A stretch of DNA of 64,000 bases from Prochloron sp965198675 (GTDB lineage Bacteria; Cyanobacteriota; Cyanobacteriia; Cyanobacteriales; Prochloraceae). Of this stretch, positions 53,442 through 61,628 are shown one piece after another. A model generated the notes under the pieces. It had not been told where the DNA came from. It made no database searches and was given only the letters and a program-made list of their open reading frames with translations. Position 1 is the stretch's first letter; each line of letters opens with the position of its first letter. The translations under genes and the position numbers were made by a program. The stretch is from contig OZ240666.1 of NCBI GenBank assembly GCA_965198675.1, positions 2,046,001 to 2,110,000 of the forward strand, written 5' to 3'.

Positions 53442-54671
53442 ATGTTAGAGAACAAGTTTTTACTTTGTCTGGTGGTTGCCCTTAGCCTCCTATTGAGCAA
53501 GAGCAAGCCTTTACAACGTCTGCTCCCCCAGAAGTTGCTAAAAAAACTACCGCTGGGGTGGACCGACGAAATGTATTGGACCGTCTTAAAATCAAGAGGA
53601 CAGCAAGTCTATGTGGACATTCCCTGTCAGTTAAGACAGCGGTCGAGCTATAAGCCCAAGGCAGATGTGGAAGATGCCTACCGACTGACTGAAGCAGATA
53701 TCCAATTCTTCTATGAGAATGGCTATCTCGGTCCCTTCACGTTGATGTCTCCTGCAGAGGCTGAATCACTGTGGCAACATCTGGAGCAGAGTCTGGCGAC
53801 AGAATCCCGCGTGTATCCCTATTCTCAGGGAGCCTATGTCATCGAAGCTCAAGATCAAGCATCATCTCAAGACGGGGTCAGAAGCAATTACGAGATCAGC
53901 TATCTCGCGATGAACTATCGCGATCGCCATTTAGAAGTGGATACATTGCTCAACTTATTCAAACACCCTGCCCTCACCGAACGCTGCGCTCAACTCCTGG
54001 GTCCTGACTTGCTATTGTGGCGCACCCAATTTTTTCCCAAGCCCTCTGGAGGCGCTGGTACTCCCTTGCATTAAGCGAGTTGTTATCTGCTCGACAACAT
54101 GAAAGCACCGGTTGTCTATCCACCCGATCCCAGTGAGTTATTTCAATTAACTTGTTGGATTGCTTTAACCAACGCCACTCAAGAAAATGGATGCATGACA
54201 GTGGTCAAGAGCAGCCAACGGCGGATCCATCCCCTCAAAATCAGTAGAAGCTTTAACACAGAAAATGACGACCAGGGGAGTAAGCGCTTCGGAACTGCCA
54301 AAATCGAGGTTGACTATCCAATTCAGCCAGAGGATGTCATACCCATTGAAATGGCAGCCGGACAATTTTTCATCTTTAGTGAACGAGCGCTGCACGGCTC
54401 ATTGGGCAACCAAACAGACCAATGGCGATGGGCGGTTAACGGGCGCATTATTAGGCCCGATACCCGTCTCTATAGGTCAGAAATGCTGACCGAGGGGCAC
54501 AGCTATAAAGTCGCTGGTGTAAGCCAGATTCGCCTCGACAATTGGCAGGCTGTCTTGGTGCGAGGGAAAGATACTTTCGGTTACAACCGCTTACGGAAAG
54601 AGAGTCTGGCTGAAGAGTTTTGCACCGAGGAAAAACTGAACCGCAAAACATTGTTGATTGAGACGATGTAA
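53442..54671 (+). pseudogene. PhyH-type Fe(II)/2-oxoglutarate enzyme with halogenase-like H-x-A site, one in-frame stop
   Basis: An N-terminal membrane helix (FLLCLVVALSLLLS, 6-19) precedes a phytanoyl-CoA dioxygenase-like fold: LTEADIQFFYENGYLGPF, LLLWRTQFFPKPSGGAGTPL, H210, a TAA at 54072-54074 (CAA expected), A212, then SCYLLDNMKAPVVYPP, CWIALTNATQENGCMTVVKS. The distal His318 (SERALHGS) and Arg335 complete the site. Where dioxygenases have H-x-D, this reads H-[Q]-A, as in SyrB2-type halogenases, which bind chloride in place of the carboxylate. The stop keeps the frame on both sides. Confidence 0.8.
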
Positions 54672-54703
54672 GTCAGAACGGTTAGCCTGCTGGGTGGCTT
54701 TCT

Positions 54704-54740
54704 CTGTCAGAATTATGCCATCTTGCTGCTTTTCTGACAG
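54704..54740. terminator. Inverted repeat CTGTCAGAA/TTCTGACAG
   Basis: A 9-base perfect stem with a 19-base loop between the PhyH-type and the cupin-type genes. No T tract. It may be a weak terminator, which would give the next gene its own promoter. Confidence 0.4.
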
Positions 54741-54775
54741 GATCTAGATACTTAACTTTATTAATAAATCAGGAT

Positions 54776-56110
54776 ATGACACAAGGATTAACAGTCAAAA
54801 AAACATCAAGCGCATCAGCACCAAATGTTGCCAAAGCCAAGATATCTAAATGGTTCCGGGGTTTCAAAGCCACTCTTTTACTCACCATCTTTGCTATCAA
54901 AGAAGTCATTTTCGTCCATAAATTTTTCTTACACACCTTCTTCCGTTCCTCGGTTTCCAATGTTCCACGTAATTGTGATGGTGAATCACAATCTCCAATT
55001 CAATTAAAAATTGGTTACTGGAACAAACTGCAATTTAAACTCATTCTGTTGCTACGTTTTTTATTAAAGGAGCAGTTTTGGGGACAGCAATGGTACAAGA
55101 GAGTCCATAATTCAATTTGGGAGAATCTTCAGCAACAAAATCTCGATCGCCGTCAATTAAAAATGCCAATTCCCACTGTCAAATTAGGAGAAATATCTCC
55201 ACAAGAGTTTTGGCACAAATACGTTAAGACTGCTACTCCAGTCATTATTAAAGGCGGTGCTAAACATACCTATGCCTATCAAAACTGGACACCAGAAATG
55301 TTTGGCGAGCGTTTTGGCGATGTTGAAGTACGTATTCTCGATCCTAGTATCAATGAGCCGATAATGGGTACGCTCAAAGAGGTAATCGACAGCAAAGGAA
55401 CAGAACGCCAACTATATCTTTCTTTCTGTGCTAACATCTTCTCCTCTCATCCAGAGTTATCTGATGAGATAGGTTATCTCAACTTCAGAGAATACATGGG
55501 GGAAAATTTGACCAAGGTTATAGTTGCAGGAGCACAGCTATTTTTGGGAGTCCATCGGGCTACTGGTACCTCTGCCCATTGTGCGCCTGGATTTAACCTA
55601 TTTTTCCAGCTCGGAGGCCAAAAAAAGTGGACGTTTGTACATCCTGATTATCTCTGGTTAATGTATCCGATGCTCGATCGTGATTTCAGCTTTTGTGCTT
55701 CTTTTCTCCAAAAAGATTATGACGAGCAGTATCTCAATCAATACGCCCCGCTACAGCAATATTGCCCCAAATATGAAGCAATCTTAGAACCAGGAGATAT
55801 TCTGCTCAATCCCCCCTGGCTGTGGCACGCAATCGATAACCTTACGGATGAAACCATTGCTGTTGCTACTCGTTGGTCTCCCCGGGGGATAAAACGCACC
55901 AATACTTTTTTTGACTTAATGCAGTTATTTTCACCTCAAGTCTGGCAAGACCGATTCTATGCTTTGAGCAAAAATCCTGATGAACCTGATGTATTAGAGA
56001 AAAAAACCAATATCTTAGTCAAAAGTAACAAAGATTTTGTTCGATTAAACAAGGACAACAGGATGAAAACTCTAGAATTTGACAAATGGCCCCAAGAGCA
56101 TCAGTTTTAA
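54776..56110 (+). CDS. Cupin-8/JmjC-like Fe(II)/2-oxoglutarate enzyme with H-x-A site
   Basis: A 444-residue intact protein. The N-terminus has a basic and hydrophobic section (residues 30-100). The C-terminal cupin-8/JmjC-like domain starts near KLGEISPQEFWHKYV (136-150) with ATPVIIKGGAKHTYAYQNWT. In this family the iron site is H-x-D...H; here it reads H268-C269-A270 (TGTSAHCAPGFNLFFQ), then QKKWTFVHPD, PGDILLNPPWLWH351 and R366. Loss of the carboxylate with both His kept is the halogenase signature in a fold where it is not usual. Alternatively the enzyme is catalytically dead. It follows the PhyH-type gene by 104 bases. Confidence 0.85.
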   Translation: MTQGLTVKKTSSASAPNVAKAKISKWFRGFKATLLLTIFAIKEVIFVHKFFLHTFFRSSVSNVPRNCDGESQSPIQLKIGYWNKLQFKLILLLRFLLKEQFWGQQWYKRVHNSIWENLQQQNLDRRQLKMPIPTVKLGEISPQEFWHKYVKTATPVIIKGGAKHTYAYQNWTPEMFGERFGDVEVRILDPSINEPIMGTLKEVIDSKGTERQLYLSFCANIFSSHPELSDEIGYLNFREYMGENLTKVIVAGAQLFLGVHRATGTSAHCAPGFNLFFQLGGQKKWTFVHPDYLWLMYPMLDRDFSFCASFLQKDYDEQYLNQYAPLQQYCPKYEAILEPGDILLNPPWLWHAIDNLTDETIAVATRWSPRGIKRTNTFFDLMQLFSPQVWQDRFYALSKNPDEPDVLEKKTNILVKSNKDFVRLNKDNRMKTLEFDKWPQEHQF

Positions 56111-56213
56111 GAAAGTGACTCTTGCCAAAACCATGCCAACCTCTTTCTGATAGCATCTTGATCTGAGTCGGTGGGCAAGGGAAAAGGGGTAAGGAGCGAA
56201 GATTTGGTAAACT

Positions 56214-56615
56214 TTAGCCTTGCCCACCCTCAACTTCTTTACCATGGGTTGAGATAGTATAGGGAATGCCTAAGGGTTTGCAGAGGCAGAAAATTAGGGA
56301 TGCTAACTTAATATGACCGCAAAATACATGATGAGGACGGCGCTGCAATAGACAAATTAGGAGGGAGAATGCTAGTTTTAAACGACCCCTCCAAGGGGGA
56401 AGGGTTTTGAGATAATGAAATCTCATGAAGCCATTCTCAAAGGGATTATTACATTCCGGTACGTCTCGGAGCAAAAAAAACTCTCCCTTCTCTTGGAGGG
56501 AATGATAAGCTGCTAAAATATCTTTGACGTAACATTGTATTCCCCCTTCTTGACCAAATATTTCTAAAAAAACAAATACTCTGTTAGAGCTTGTATTAGA
56601 ATGGCTTTTTTTCAT
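56214..56615 (-). pseudogene. Glycosyltransferase family 4 N-terminal fragment
   Basis: MKKSHSNTSSNRVFVFLEIF then GQEGGIQCYVKDILAAYHSL is the opening of a GT4 glycosyltransferase (GGIQ-x-Y motif of the acceptor domain). It continues to FCGHIKLASLIFCLCKPLGI and PYTISTHGKEVE, then is cut by a GTGGGCAAGG repeat. About 130 of 380 residues remain and the donor-binding domain is missing. Confidence 0.75.
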
Positions 56616-56706
56616 AACCTTTATAGTAGGTAGAGGGTAATTGTCTTATTCAATTGAATCATAAATTACCAATTACCCACTACCCACAAATGGCGTAATT
56701 ATCCCT

Positions 56707-57189
56707 TTAGAACAGACCCAAAGTTAAAGATTTGTCAATAGGGAAGGTAGCGCCAGCACCCAGCCAGAGGGTTACCAGAGTCCCAAATAAGAAAACCGCC
56801 GTTGCTACTGGACGGCGGAAGGGGTTTTGGAACTTGTTGACGTTTTCGATAAAGGGAACCAGCATTAAACCCAAAGGAATTCCCGCCATGCAGGCGATCC
56901 CCAATAATTTATTGGGAACGACCCGCAGGATTTGGAATACGGGATAAAAATACCATTCCGGCAGAATCTCCAGGGGAGTAGCGAAAGGATCCGCTGGTTC
57001 TCCCATCATACCAGGCTCCAGTACAGCTAGAGCAACGCACAAGCCAATTGTCCCGAGAATAACCACGGGGAAGGTGTAAACTAGGTCGTTGGGCCAAGCG
57101 GGTTCCCCATAGTAGTTATGACCCATGCCTTGAGCCAGCTTGGCACGCAATTTGGGATCGCTCAGATCGGGCTTTTTTAAAGTTGACAT
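56707..57189 (-). CDS. petD: Cytochrome b6-f complex subunit IV
   Basis: A 160-residue thylakoid membrane subunit, MSTLKKPDLSDPKLRAKLAQ, with three membrane helices (VYTFPVVILGTIGLCVALAV; VPNKLLGIACMAGIPLGLML; TAVFLFGTLVTLWLGAGATF). The conserved PEWYFYPVFQILR of the Qo site (PEWY) is present. It pairs with cytochrome b6 to form the equivalent of a full cytochrome b. It lies 55 bases downstream of petB, the usual operon. Confidence 0.98.
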   Translation of the reverse strand: MSTLKKPDLSDPKLRAKLAQGMGHNYYGEPAWPNDLVYTFPVVILGTIGLCVALAVLEPGMMGEPADPFATPLEILPEWYFYPVFQILRVVPNKLLGIACMAGIPLGLMLVPFIENVNKFQNPFRRPVATAVFLFGTLVTLWLGAGATFPIDKSLTLGLF

Positions 57190-57244
57190 AGCAGTAGTTT
57201 TCTCCTTATTTCACTCAGAATCAGCAAGCTGCCCAATTTGTAGT

Positions 57245-57913
57245 TTACAAAGGACCGGAAATGCCCTGCTTGCGAATCATCAGGAAGTGCAGCAACATGA
57301 ACACGGCAATGAACCAAGGCAGAACGAAGGTGTGGAGGCTGTAGAAACGAGTCAGAGTTGCTTGACCCACACTAGCACTACCCCGCATCAGTTCCACGAT
57401 TTGGTCTCCAACTACGGGAATCGCAGCGGGAACACCAGAGACGATTTTAACCGCCCAGTAACCCACCTGATCCCAAGGAAGGGAATAACCGGTGACACCA
57501 AAGGAAACGGTGATAACTGCTAACACTACCCCTGTTACCCAGGTCAATTCCCGAGGCTTTTTGAAACCTCCAGTGAGATAAACCCGGAAGATATGCAAAA
57601 TCATCATCAGCACCATCATGCTGGCAGACCAACGATGAATGGAACGAATCAGCCAGCCGAAGTTCACATCGGTCATAATGTACTGCACCGAGGTGAAAGC
57701 CTCTGCAACTGTGGGCTTGTAGTAGAAAGTCATGGCGAATCCAGTGGCAAACTGGATCAGGAAGCAAACCAGGGTTATGCCCCCCAGACAATAGAAGATA
57801 TTGACATGGGGCGGCACGTATTTGCTGGTGATGTCGTCTGAGATCGCCTGAACATCTAGGCGCTCGTCAAACCACTGAAATGCTTTGGATTCGGTAACTC
57901 CTTTGGAAAACAT
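57245..57913 (-). CDS. petB: Cytochrome b6
   Basis: The 222-residue haem-bearing core of the cytochrome b6f complex. Haem b ligands appear in pairs: RSIHRWSASMM and MMILHIFRVYLTG, then YSLHTFVLPW and MLLHFLMIRKQG. Cys35 in PHVNIFYCLGG covalently holds haem c-n. It has four membrane helices. Start MFSKGVTESKAFQWFDERLD. Divergently transcribed from ctpA with 132 bases between, a conserved cyanobacterial layout. Confidence 0.98.
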   Translation of the reverse strand: MFSKGVTESKAFQWFDERLDVQAISDDITSKYVPPHVNIFYCLGGITLVCFLIQFATGFAMTFYYKPTVAEAFTSVQYIMTDVNFGWLIRSIHRWSASMMVLMMILHIFRVYLTGGFKKPRELTWVTGVVLAVITVSFGVTGYSLPWDQVGYWAVKIVSGVPAAIPVVGDQIVELMRGSASVGQATLTRFYSLHTFVLPWFIAVFMLLHFLMIRKQGISGPL

Positions 57914-58045
57914 AAGGGTAGAGATAGATATGAAGGATTATGGTAGTGCCACCCTTGCTCTCCCCATCACGGGGGAGTACCTTGGGATGAGAACTGTTTA
58001 CAAAAATGTAACATATCTTTAAGAGAAGAAATCAAAAATATACTC

Positions 58046-59257
58046 ATGGTGAAAAGAAGCGGATTGTGGCTGACAATCTTATTTGCTTTATTCTTTTGCT
58101 GGCAGATTCAACCGGCTGTTGCCTTTACGGAAGGGCAAAAGGAATTACTCCAATCCTGGCGAATTGTCAACCAGGCTTATATAGATGAAACTTTTAATAA
58201 TCAGAACTGGTGGTTATTGCGGCGTCAGTTTCTCAAGGGGCGGCTGGATAATTCTGAGCAGACTTATACTGCCATTGAGGAAATGCTAGGCACCCTGGAT
58301 GACCCTTATACCAGGTTACTGCGACCGGAACAGTATTCCAGCTTGCAAATCAATACTTCTGGGGAACTCTCGGGAGTGGGACTGCAAATTAATATCAGTG
58401 CTGCTGGAGAGTTGGAAGTTGTTGCCCCTATCGCTGGTTCCCCCGCTGCAAACGCAGGTATTGCACCGCGCGATCGGATTCTCGCTATTGACGGAGTTAG
58501 TACTTCCACCCTAACCCTAGACGAAGCTGCTGGGAGAATGCGGGGAAAAGTTGGCACCACTGTCTCTTTAACTATTTTGCCTCGAGGAGAAGAAAACGCT
58601 CTCACTGTTGAATTAGAGCGGGATATCATTTCCCTGAGCGCTCTCTACGCTACTCTCGACGAACGGTTAGATAACTTCCCCATTGGCTATCTGCGTCTGA
58701 GTCAATTTAGTGCTAATGCTGCCCAGGAAGTTGCTACAGCCATTGAGGAGTTGGAGCAACTTGGAGCTGATGCTTATATCTTAGATCTGCGCAATAATCC
58801 TGGAGGACTGCTCCAAGCGGGGATTGAGATTGCCCGTCTCTGGTTGAGTGATGGAAAAATCGTCTATACTGTCAATCGTGAAGGAACCATGGGCAGTTTT
58901 GAGGCTGATGGCACTGCTCTCACTCAAGACCCTCTAATAGTGTTGGTTAATGAGGGAACAGCCAGTGCGGGAGAAATTCTCGCTGGTGCTCTACAGGATA
59001 ATGGCAGAGGGTTACTGGTGGGAGAAACTACTTTTGGCAAAGGTTTGATTCAGTCGTTGTTTGAGCTGGTAGACGGGGCAGGTTTAGCTGTTACAGTGGC
59101 TAAGTACGAGACTCCTAACCGCAAAGATATCAATAAATTAGGCATTACTCCCGATCGCCTGGTTACTCAAGAACCAATTTTCCTAGACCAAATAGGTACG
59201 GAAGCAGATCAACAATATCAAACCGCCGTACAGTTGTTAACCAATACTATGCTATAA
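58046..59257 (+). CDS. ctpA: C-terminal processing peptidase CtpA (S41 family)
   Basis: A 403-residue lumenal serine protease. Signal peptide to QPAVAFTEGQ. The PDZ domain follows (LSGVGLQINISAAGELEVVA, APRDRILAIDGVS). The S41 catalytic core has Ser in VNEGTASAGEILAGAL and Lys in GETTFGKGLIQSLFEL, the Ser-Lys dyad. It cleaves the C-terminal extension of the D1 precursor, which is needed for assembly of the manganese cluster. Divergent from petBD; the DUF1499 gene follows after 9 bases. Confidence 0.95.
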   Translation: MVKRSGLWLTILFALFFCWQIQPAVAFTEGQKELLQSWRIVNQAYIDETFNNQNWWLLRRQFLKGRLDNSEQTYTAIEEMLGTLDDPYTRLLRPEQYSSLQINTSGELSGVGLQINISAAGELEVVAPIAGSPAANAGIAPRDRILAIDGVSTSTLTLDEAAGRMRGKVGTTVSLTILPRGEENALTVELERDIISLSALYATLDERLDNFPIGYLRLSQFSANAAQEVATAIEELEQLGADAYILDLRNNPGGLLQAGIEIARLWLSDGKIVYTVNREGTMGSFEADGTALTQDPLIVLVNEGTASAGEILAGALQDNGRGLLVGETTFGKGLIQSLFELVDGAGLAVTVAKYETPNRKDINKLGITPDRLVTQEPIFLDQIGTEADQQYQTAVQLLTNTML

Positions 59258-59266
59258 AAGTAAAAA

Positions 59267-59641
59267 ATGTTTAATTTTGCAGGCAAAAGACCCAATAATC
59301 TAGGAGTTAAGGACGGAAAACTGACACCCTGCCCTGGTACTCCTAACTGCGTTAGCAGCCAAACTGAAGATTCAAGATTTAAAATAGCTCCTCTTCCTGG
59401 TGTGAAAATAGCCCAGGTGAAACAAGTCATCCAAAAAATGGAGGGAACCACAATTATCAAAGAAACAAACAACTATCTCTATGCTGAATTTAAGAGCAAA
59501 TTAATGGGCTATGTGGATGATGTGGAATTCTATCTGGATACCAATGCTAATGTTATTCACGTCCGTTCTGCTTCCCGTTTGGGTAAATCTGACCTAGGGG
59601 TTAACCGCAAGCGTATTGAAGCCATTAGAGCAAAACTGTGA
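59267..59641 (+). CDS. DUF1499 family protein
   Basis: A 124-residue protein, MFNFAGKRPNNLGVKDGKLT. The DUF1499 core is clear: PCPGTPNCVSSQTEDSRFKI, then TTIIKETNNYLYAEFKSKLM, GYVDDVEFYLD and VIHVRSASRLGKSDLGVNRK. The paired Cys of CPGTPNC is characteristic. The function is unproven; plant homologues are chloroplast proteins. It starts 9 bases after ctpA and is very likely co-transcribed. Confidence 0.92.
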   Translation: MFNFAGKRPNNLGVKDGKLTPCPGTPNCVSSQTEDSRFKIAPLPGVKIAQVKQVIQKMEGTTIIKETNNYLYAEFKSKLMGYVDDVEFYLDTNANVIHVRSASRLGKSDLGVNRKRIEAIRAKL

Positions 59642-59720
59642 TTGGTAGGGTGGGCAATGCCCACCTGTACTGTCGTAATACCTCGCGCAAAGCCGCAAAG
59701 ACGCAAAGGGACGAAAGCTG

Positions 59721-60524
59721 ATGACTTATATTTTTCCGGGAATGGATCCCTATTTAGAACATCCGAATTTTTGGCCAGAAGTACATCATTGGCTAATTAG
59801 CCTCATTGCGGAAACCTTAATGCCTCAAATACGTCCTAAATATGAGGTAGGAATTGAAAAGCGAATATATGAGGTAAATGACACTAATGACACTAATGGG
59901 GAGCGTTCTGTCTTAATAGGTATTCCTGACGCAACAGTAAAACAACCGAAGAGTAACTTGGATTTACAACCAACCAATATAGCTGTTGCCGCACCCACCA
60001 CACAACCAAGGAAAGTCATGGTTCCGGTACCGACGCGAATCAAACATGTATATTTAGAAGTAAGAGATATGGAAACTGGTTGGGTTGTGACAGCAATTGA
60101 AATTCTTTCTCCCGTAAATAAACGTTCTGGGGAAGGAAGAATGAGTTATTTGCAAAAACGCCAGGGCATTTTGGTAAGTTTGACAAATTTGGTAGAGATT
60201 GATTTGCTGCGGGGGGGGAAACCTATGCCCACATTGGATAATGATATAGAGAGCGATTATCGAGTTTTGGTGAGTCGGGGAACTCTTCGCCCCGAAGCAG
60301 AATTATACTCCTTTAACCTGGAAGATAGGCTGCCTAGTTTTCCTCTTCCTTTACGTTCTGAAGATAAGGAACCTATTATTGATTTACAAGTGCTATTGAA
60401 TCAGGTTTATGACAGAGCTGGTTACGATTATCGGATTGATTACTCTCGGGAAGTTATGCCCGCTTTAGCAGAAAAAGATAAGATATGGGTAAAGGAATTA
60501 TTGGGGATGAAAAATCAGCGTTAA
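59721..60524 (+). CDS. DUF4058 family protein
   Basis: A 267-residue cyanobacterial protein with the DUF4058 opening MTYIFPGMDPYLEHPNFWPE and VHHWLISLIAETLMPQIRPK, a VYLEVRDMETGWVVTAIEIL segment, SPVNKRSGEGRMSYLQKRQG and a Tyr-rich C-terminus. The E-I-L-S-P-x-N-K run recalls the core strand of PD-(D/E)XK folds (Uma2-like), a possible distant relation. The function is unknown. An upstream CGCAAAG repeat separates it from DUF1499. Confidence 0.9.
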   Translation: MTYIFPGMDPYLEHPNFWPEVHHWLISLIAETLMPQIRPKYEVGIEKRIYEVNDTNDTNGERSVLIGIPDATVKQPKSNLDLQPTNIAVAAPTTQPRKVMVPVPTRIKHVYLEVRDMETGWVVTAIEILSPVNKRSGEGRMSYLQKRQGILVSLTNLVEIDLLRGGKPMPTLDNDIESDYRVLVSRGTLRPEAELYSFNLEDRLPSFPLPLRSEDKEPIIDLQVLLNQVYDRAGYDYRIDYSREVMPALAEKDKIWVKELLGMKNQR

Positions 60525-60566
60525 TTAATGATTCTCTATGGCGATCGCCCGCGAATACGCACCACC

Positions 60567-61028
60567 TCAGGTAAAATAGTCTTCAGCCAAAACTTCCTTT
60601 AAACTAAAAGGACACTGAGACGGAAAGGTATTTTCTGGGAACCCGGTTTCATGAACTGCTAGTTTTTTAGCGTCACGATAATACTTCCCAGTAACAAATA
60701 TTTCCTCACAGTAATTTTGCAAACTAGAACTATCTTCAAATGCTTCCTTTATTCTCTGTCGATGTTTTTCTATGGTATATTTCCAACTATGAGAGCGTTT
60801 TTCAGGTTGATATTTGTATTTGAGTAAATGAAACAATAAAATTTTGAGGTTGCTATAAACACTTCTTTTCTCTTTTTTACCCATATCTTCTAGTTCTTCG
60901 ATTAAATTGGGAATATCTAGAGCTGACAACTCACCATGGCGTAGCAATAAGGTTGTTTGTTGCAACCAAAGATAATAGTCTTTTTCATATAAATTTGAAG
61001 TCTTGGCAATATGGGGATGAGTCTTCAT
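60567..61028 (-). CDS. DUF29 family protein
   Basis: A 153-residue helical protein of the DUF29 family, YEKDYYLWLQQTTLLLRHGE, LDIPNLIEELEDMGKKEKRS, VYSNLKILLFHLLKYKYQPE and a C-terminal basic/aromatic half. DUF29 proteins are numerous in cyanobacteria and often accompany toxin-antitoxin genes. The role is unknown. It is convergent with the DUF4058 gene. Confidence 0.92.
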   Translation of the reverse strand: MKTHPHIAKTSNLYEKDYYLWLQQTTLLLRHGELSALDIPNLIEELEDMGKKEKRSVYSNLKILLFHLLKYKYQPEKRSHSWKYTIEKHRQRIKEAFEDSSSLQNYCEEIFVTGKYYRDAKKLAVHETGFPENTFPSQCPFSLKEVLAEDYFT

Positions 61029-61051
61029 GATACAGTACTATTGAGAAATTA

Positions 61052-61130
61052 TTAATTGCGGTAAACCTCGCGACGATGGCGAATGCGCGTAACCCTAATT
61101 AATCGCTCGTGATCGTCAATAAGGAGAAAA
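61052..61130 (-). pseudogene. RelE/ParE-type toxin C-terminal remnant
   Basis: Reads FLLIDDHERLIRVTRIRHRR then EVYRN and a stop. The I-D-D-x-x-R-L-I-R-V-x-R-I-x-H-R-R-E-V-Y end is the typical last strand and tail of RelE/ParE toxins. Nothing upstream remains because the HicB-like gene lies head to head at once. Confidence 0.65.
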
Positions 61131-61134
61131 GTAA

Positions 61135-61371
61135 ATGCGTTACGCTATTATAATCGAAAAAGCCCAGCACAATTATGCTGCTTACGCTCCTGATGTTCCT
61201 GGGTATATTGCTACAGGAGCCACTATTGAAGAGGTGAAGCAACAGATACAAGAAGCGCTAGAATTTCATTTCGAGGGATTAGCCTTAGATAACGAATCAA
61301 TTCCTCTCCCCACTACTATCTGCGATTACGTTCATCCAAAATTATCATTAAAAGAGTCTTTGGTGAGCTAG
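61135..61371 (+). CDS. HicB-like antitoxin
   Basis: A 78-residue HicB-fold protein: MRYAIIIEKAQHNYAAYAPD, VPGYIATGATIEEVKQQIQE and ALEFHFEGLALDNESIPLP, the pattern of partially degraded RNase H-like HicB domains. There is no HicA partner on either side; the neighbour is a RelE remnant. It may be a solitary antitoxin or a residual piece. A GGAGAAAAG ribosome-binding site precedes the ATG. Confidence 0.85.
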   Translation: MRYAIIIEKAQHNYAAYAPDVPGYIATGATIEEVKQQIQEALEFHFEGLALDNESIPLPTTICDYVHPKLSLKESLVS

Positions 61372-61400
61372 TTTTAATTGCGATCGCTAATACGGTAGAT

Positions 61401-61478
61401 TAGGTTGGGTAGAGCGCAAGCGAAACCTAACAAAAATTTACTTTGTGGGTGTTGGGTTTCGTTCCTCAACCCAACCTA
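61401..61478. repeat. 78-bp inverted repeat TAGGTTGGGT...ACCCAACCTA
   Basis: Imperfect palindrome (TAGGTTGGGT at one end, ACCCAACCTA at the other; AGCGAAACCTAACA and TGTTGGGTTTCG nearer the loop). This is typical of a cyanobacterial MITE or hairpin repeat. Single copy in the window. The stretch from there to lpxD holds only further GTAGGGTGGG repeat sequence. Confidence 0.75.
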
Positions 61479-61628
61479 CTATTACGTTCATTTTTACCCA
61501 CAAATGTTGAAGACTGTTACTGTTACAAAACTTTACATTCAATGTAGGGTGGGTTCGGTGTTCGGGGAAATTTAAACCCTGCTTGCGTCCCCGCATTTTT
61601 GAACGTGGGGTTGGTGGGCATTGCCCCC

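Noticed and set aside
53442..54671. Read-through or recoding of the TAA in the PhyH-type gene
   Set aside because: TAA is the least leaky stop and neighbouring genes are also broken; ordinary nonsense mutation is more likely.
54704..54740. Strong rho-independent terminator
   Set aside because: The stem is AT-rich with a long loop and no T run; recorded only as a weak hairpin.
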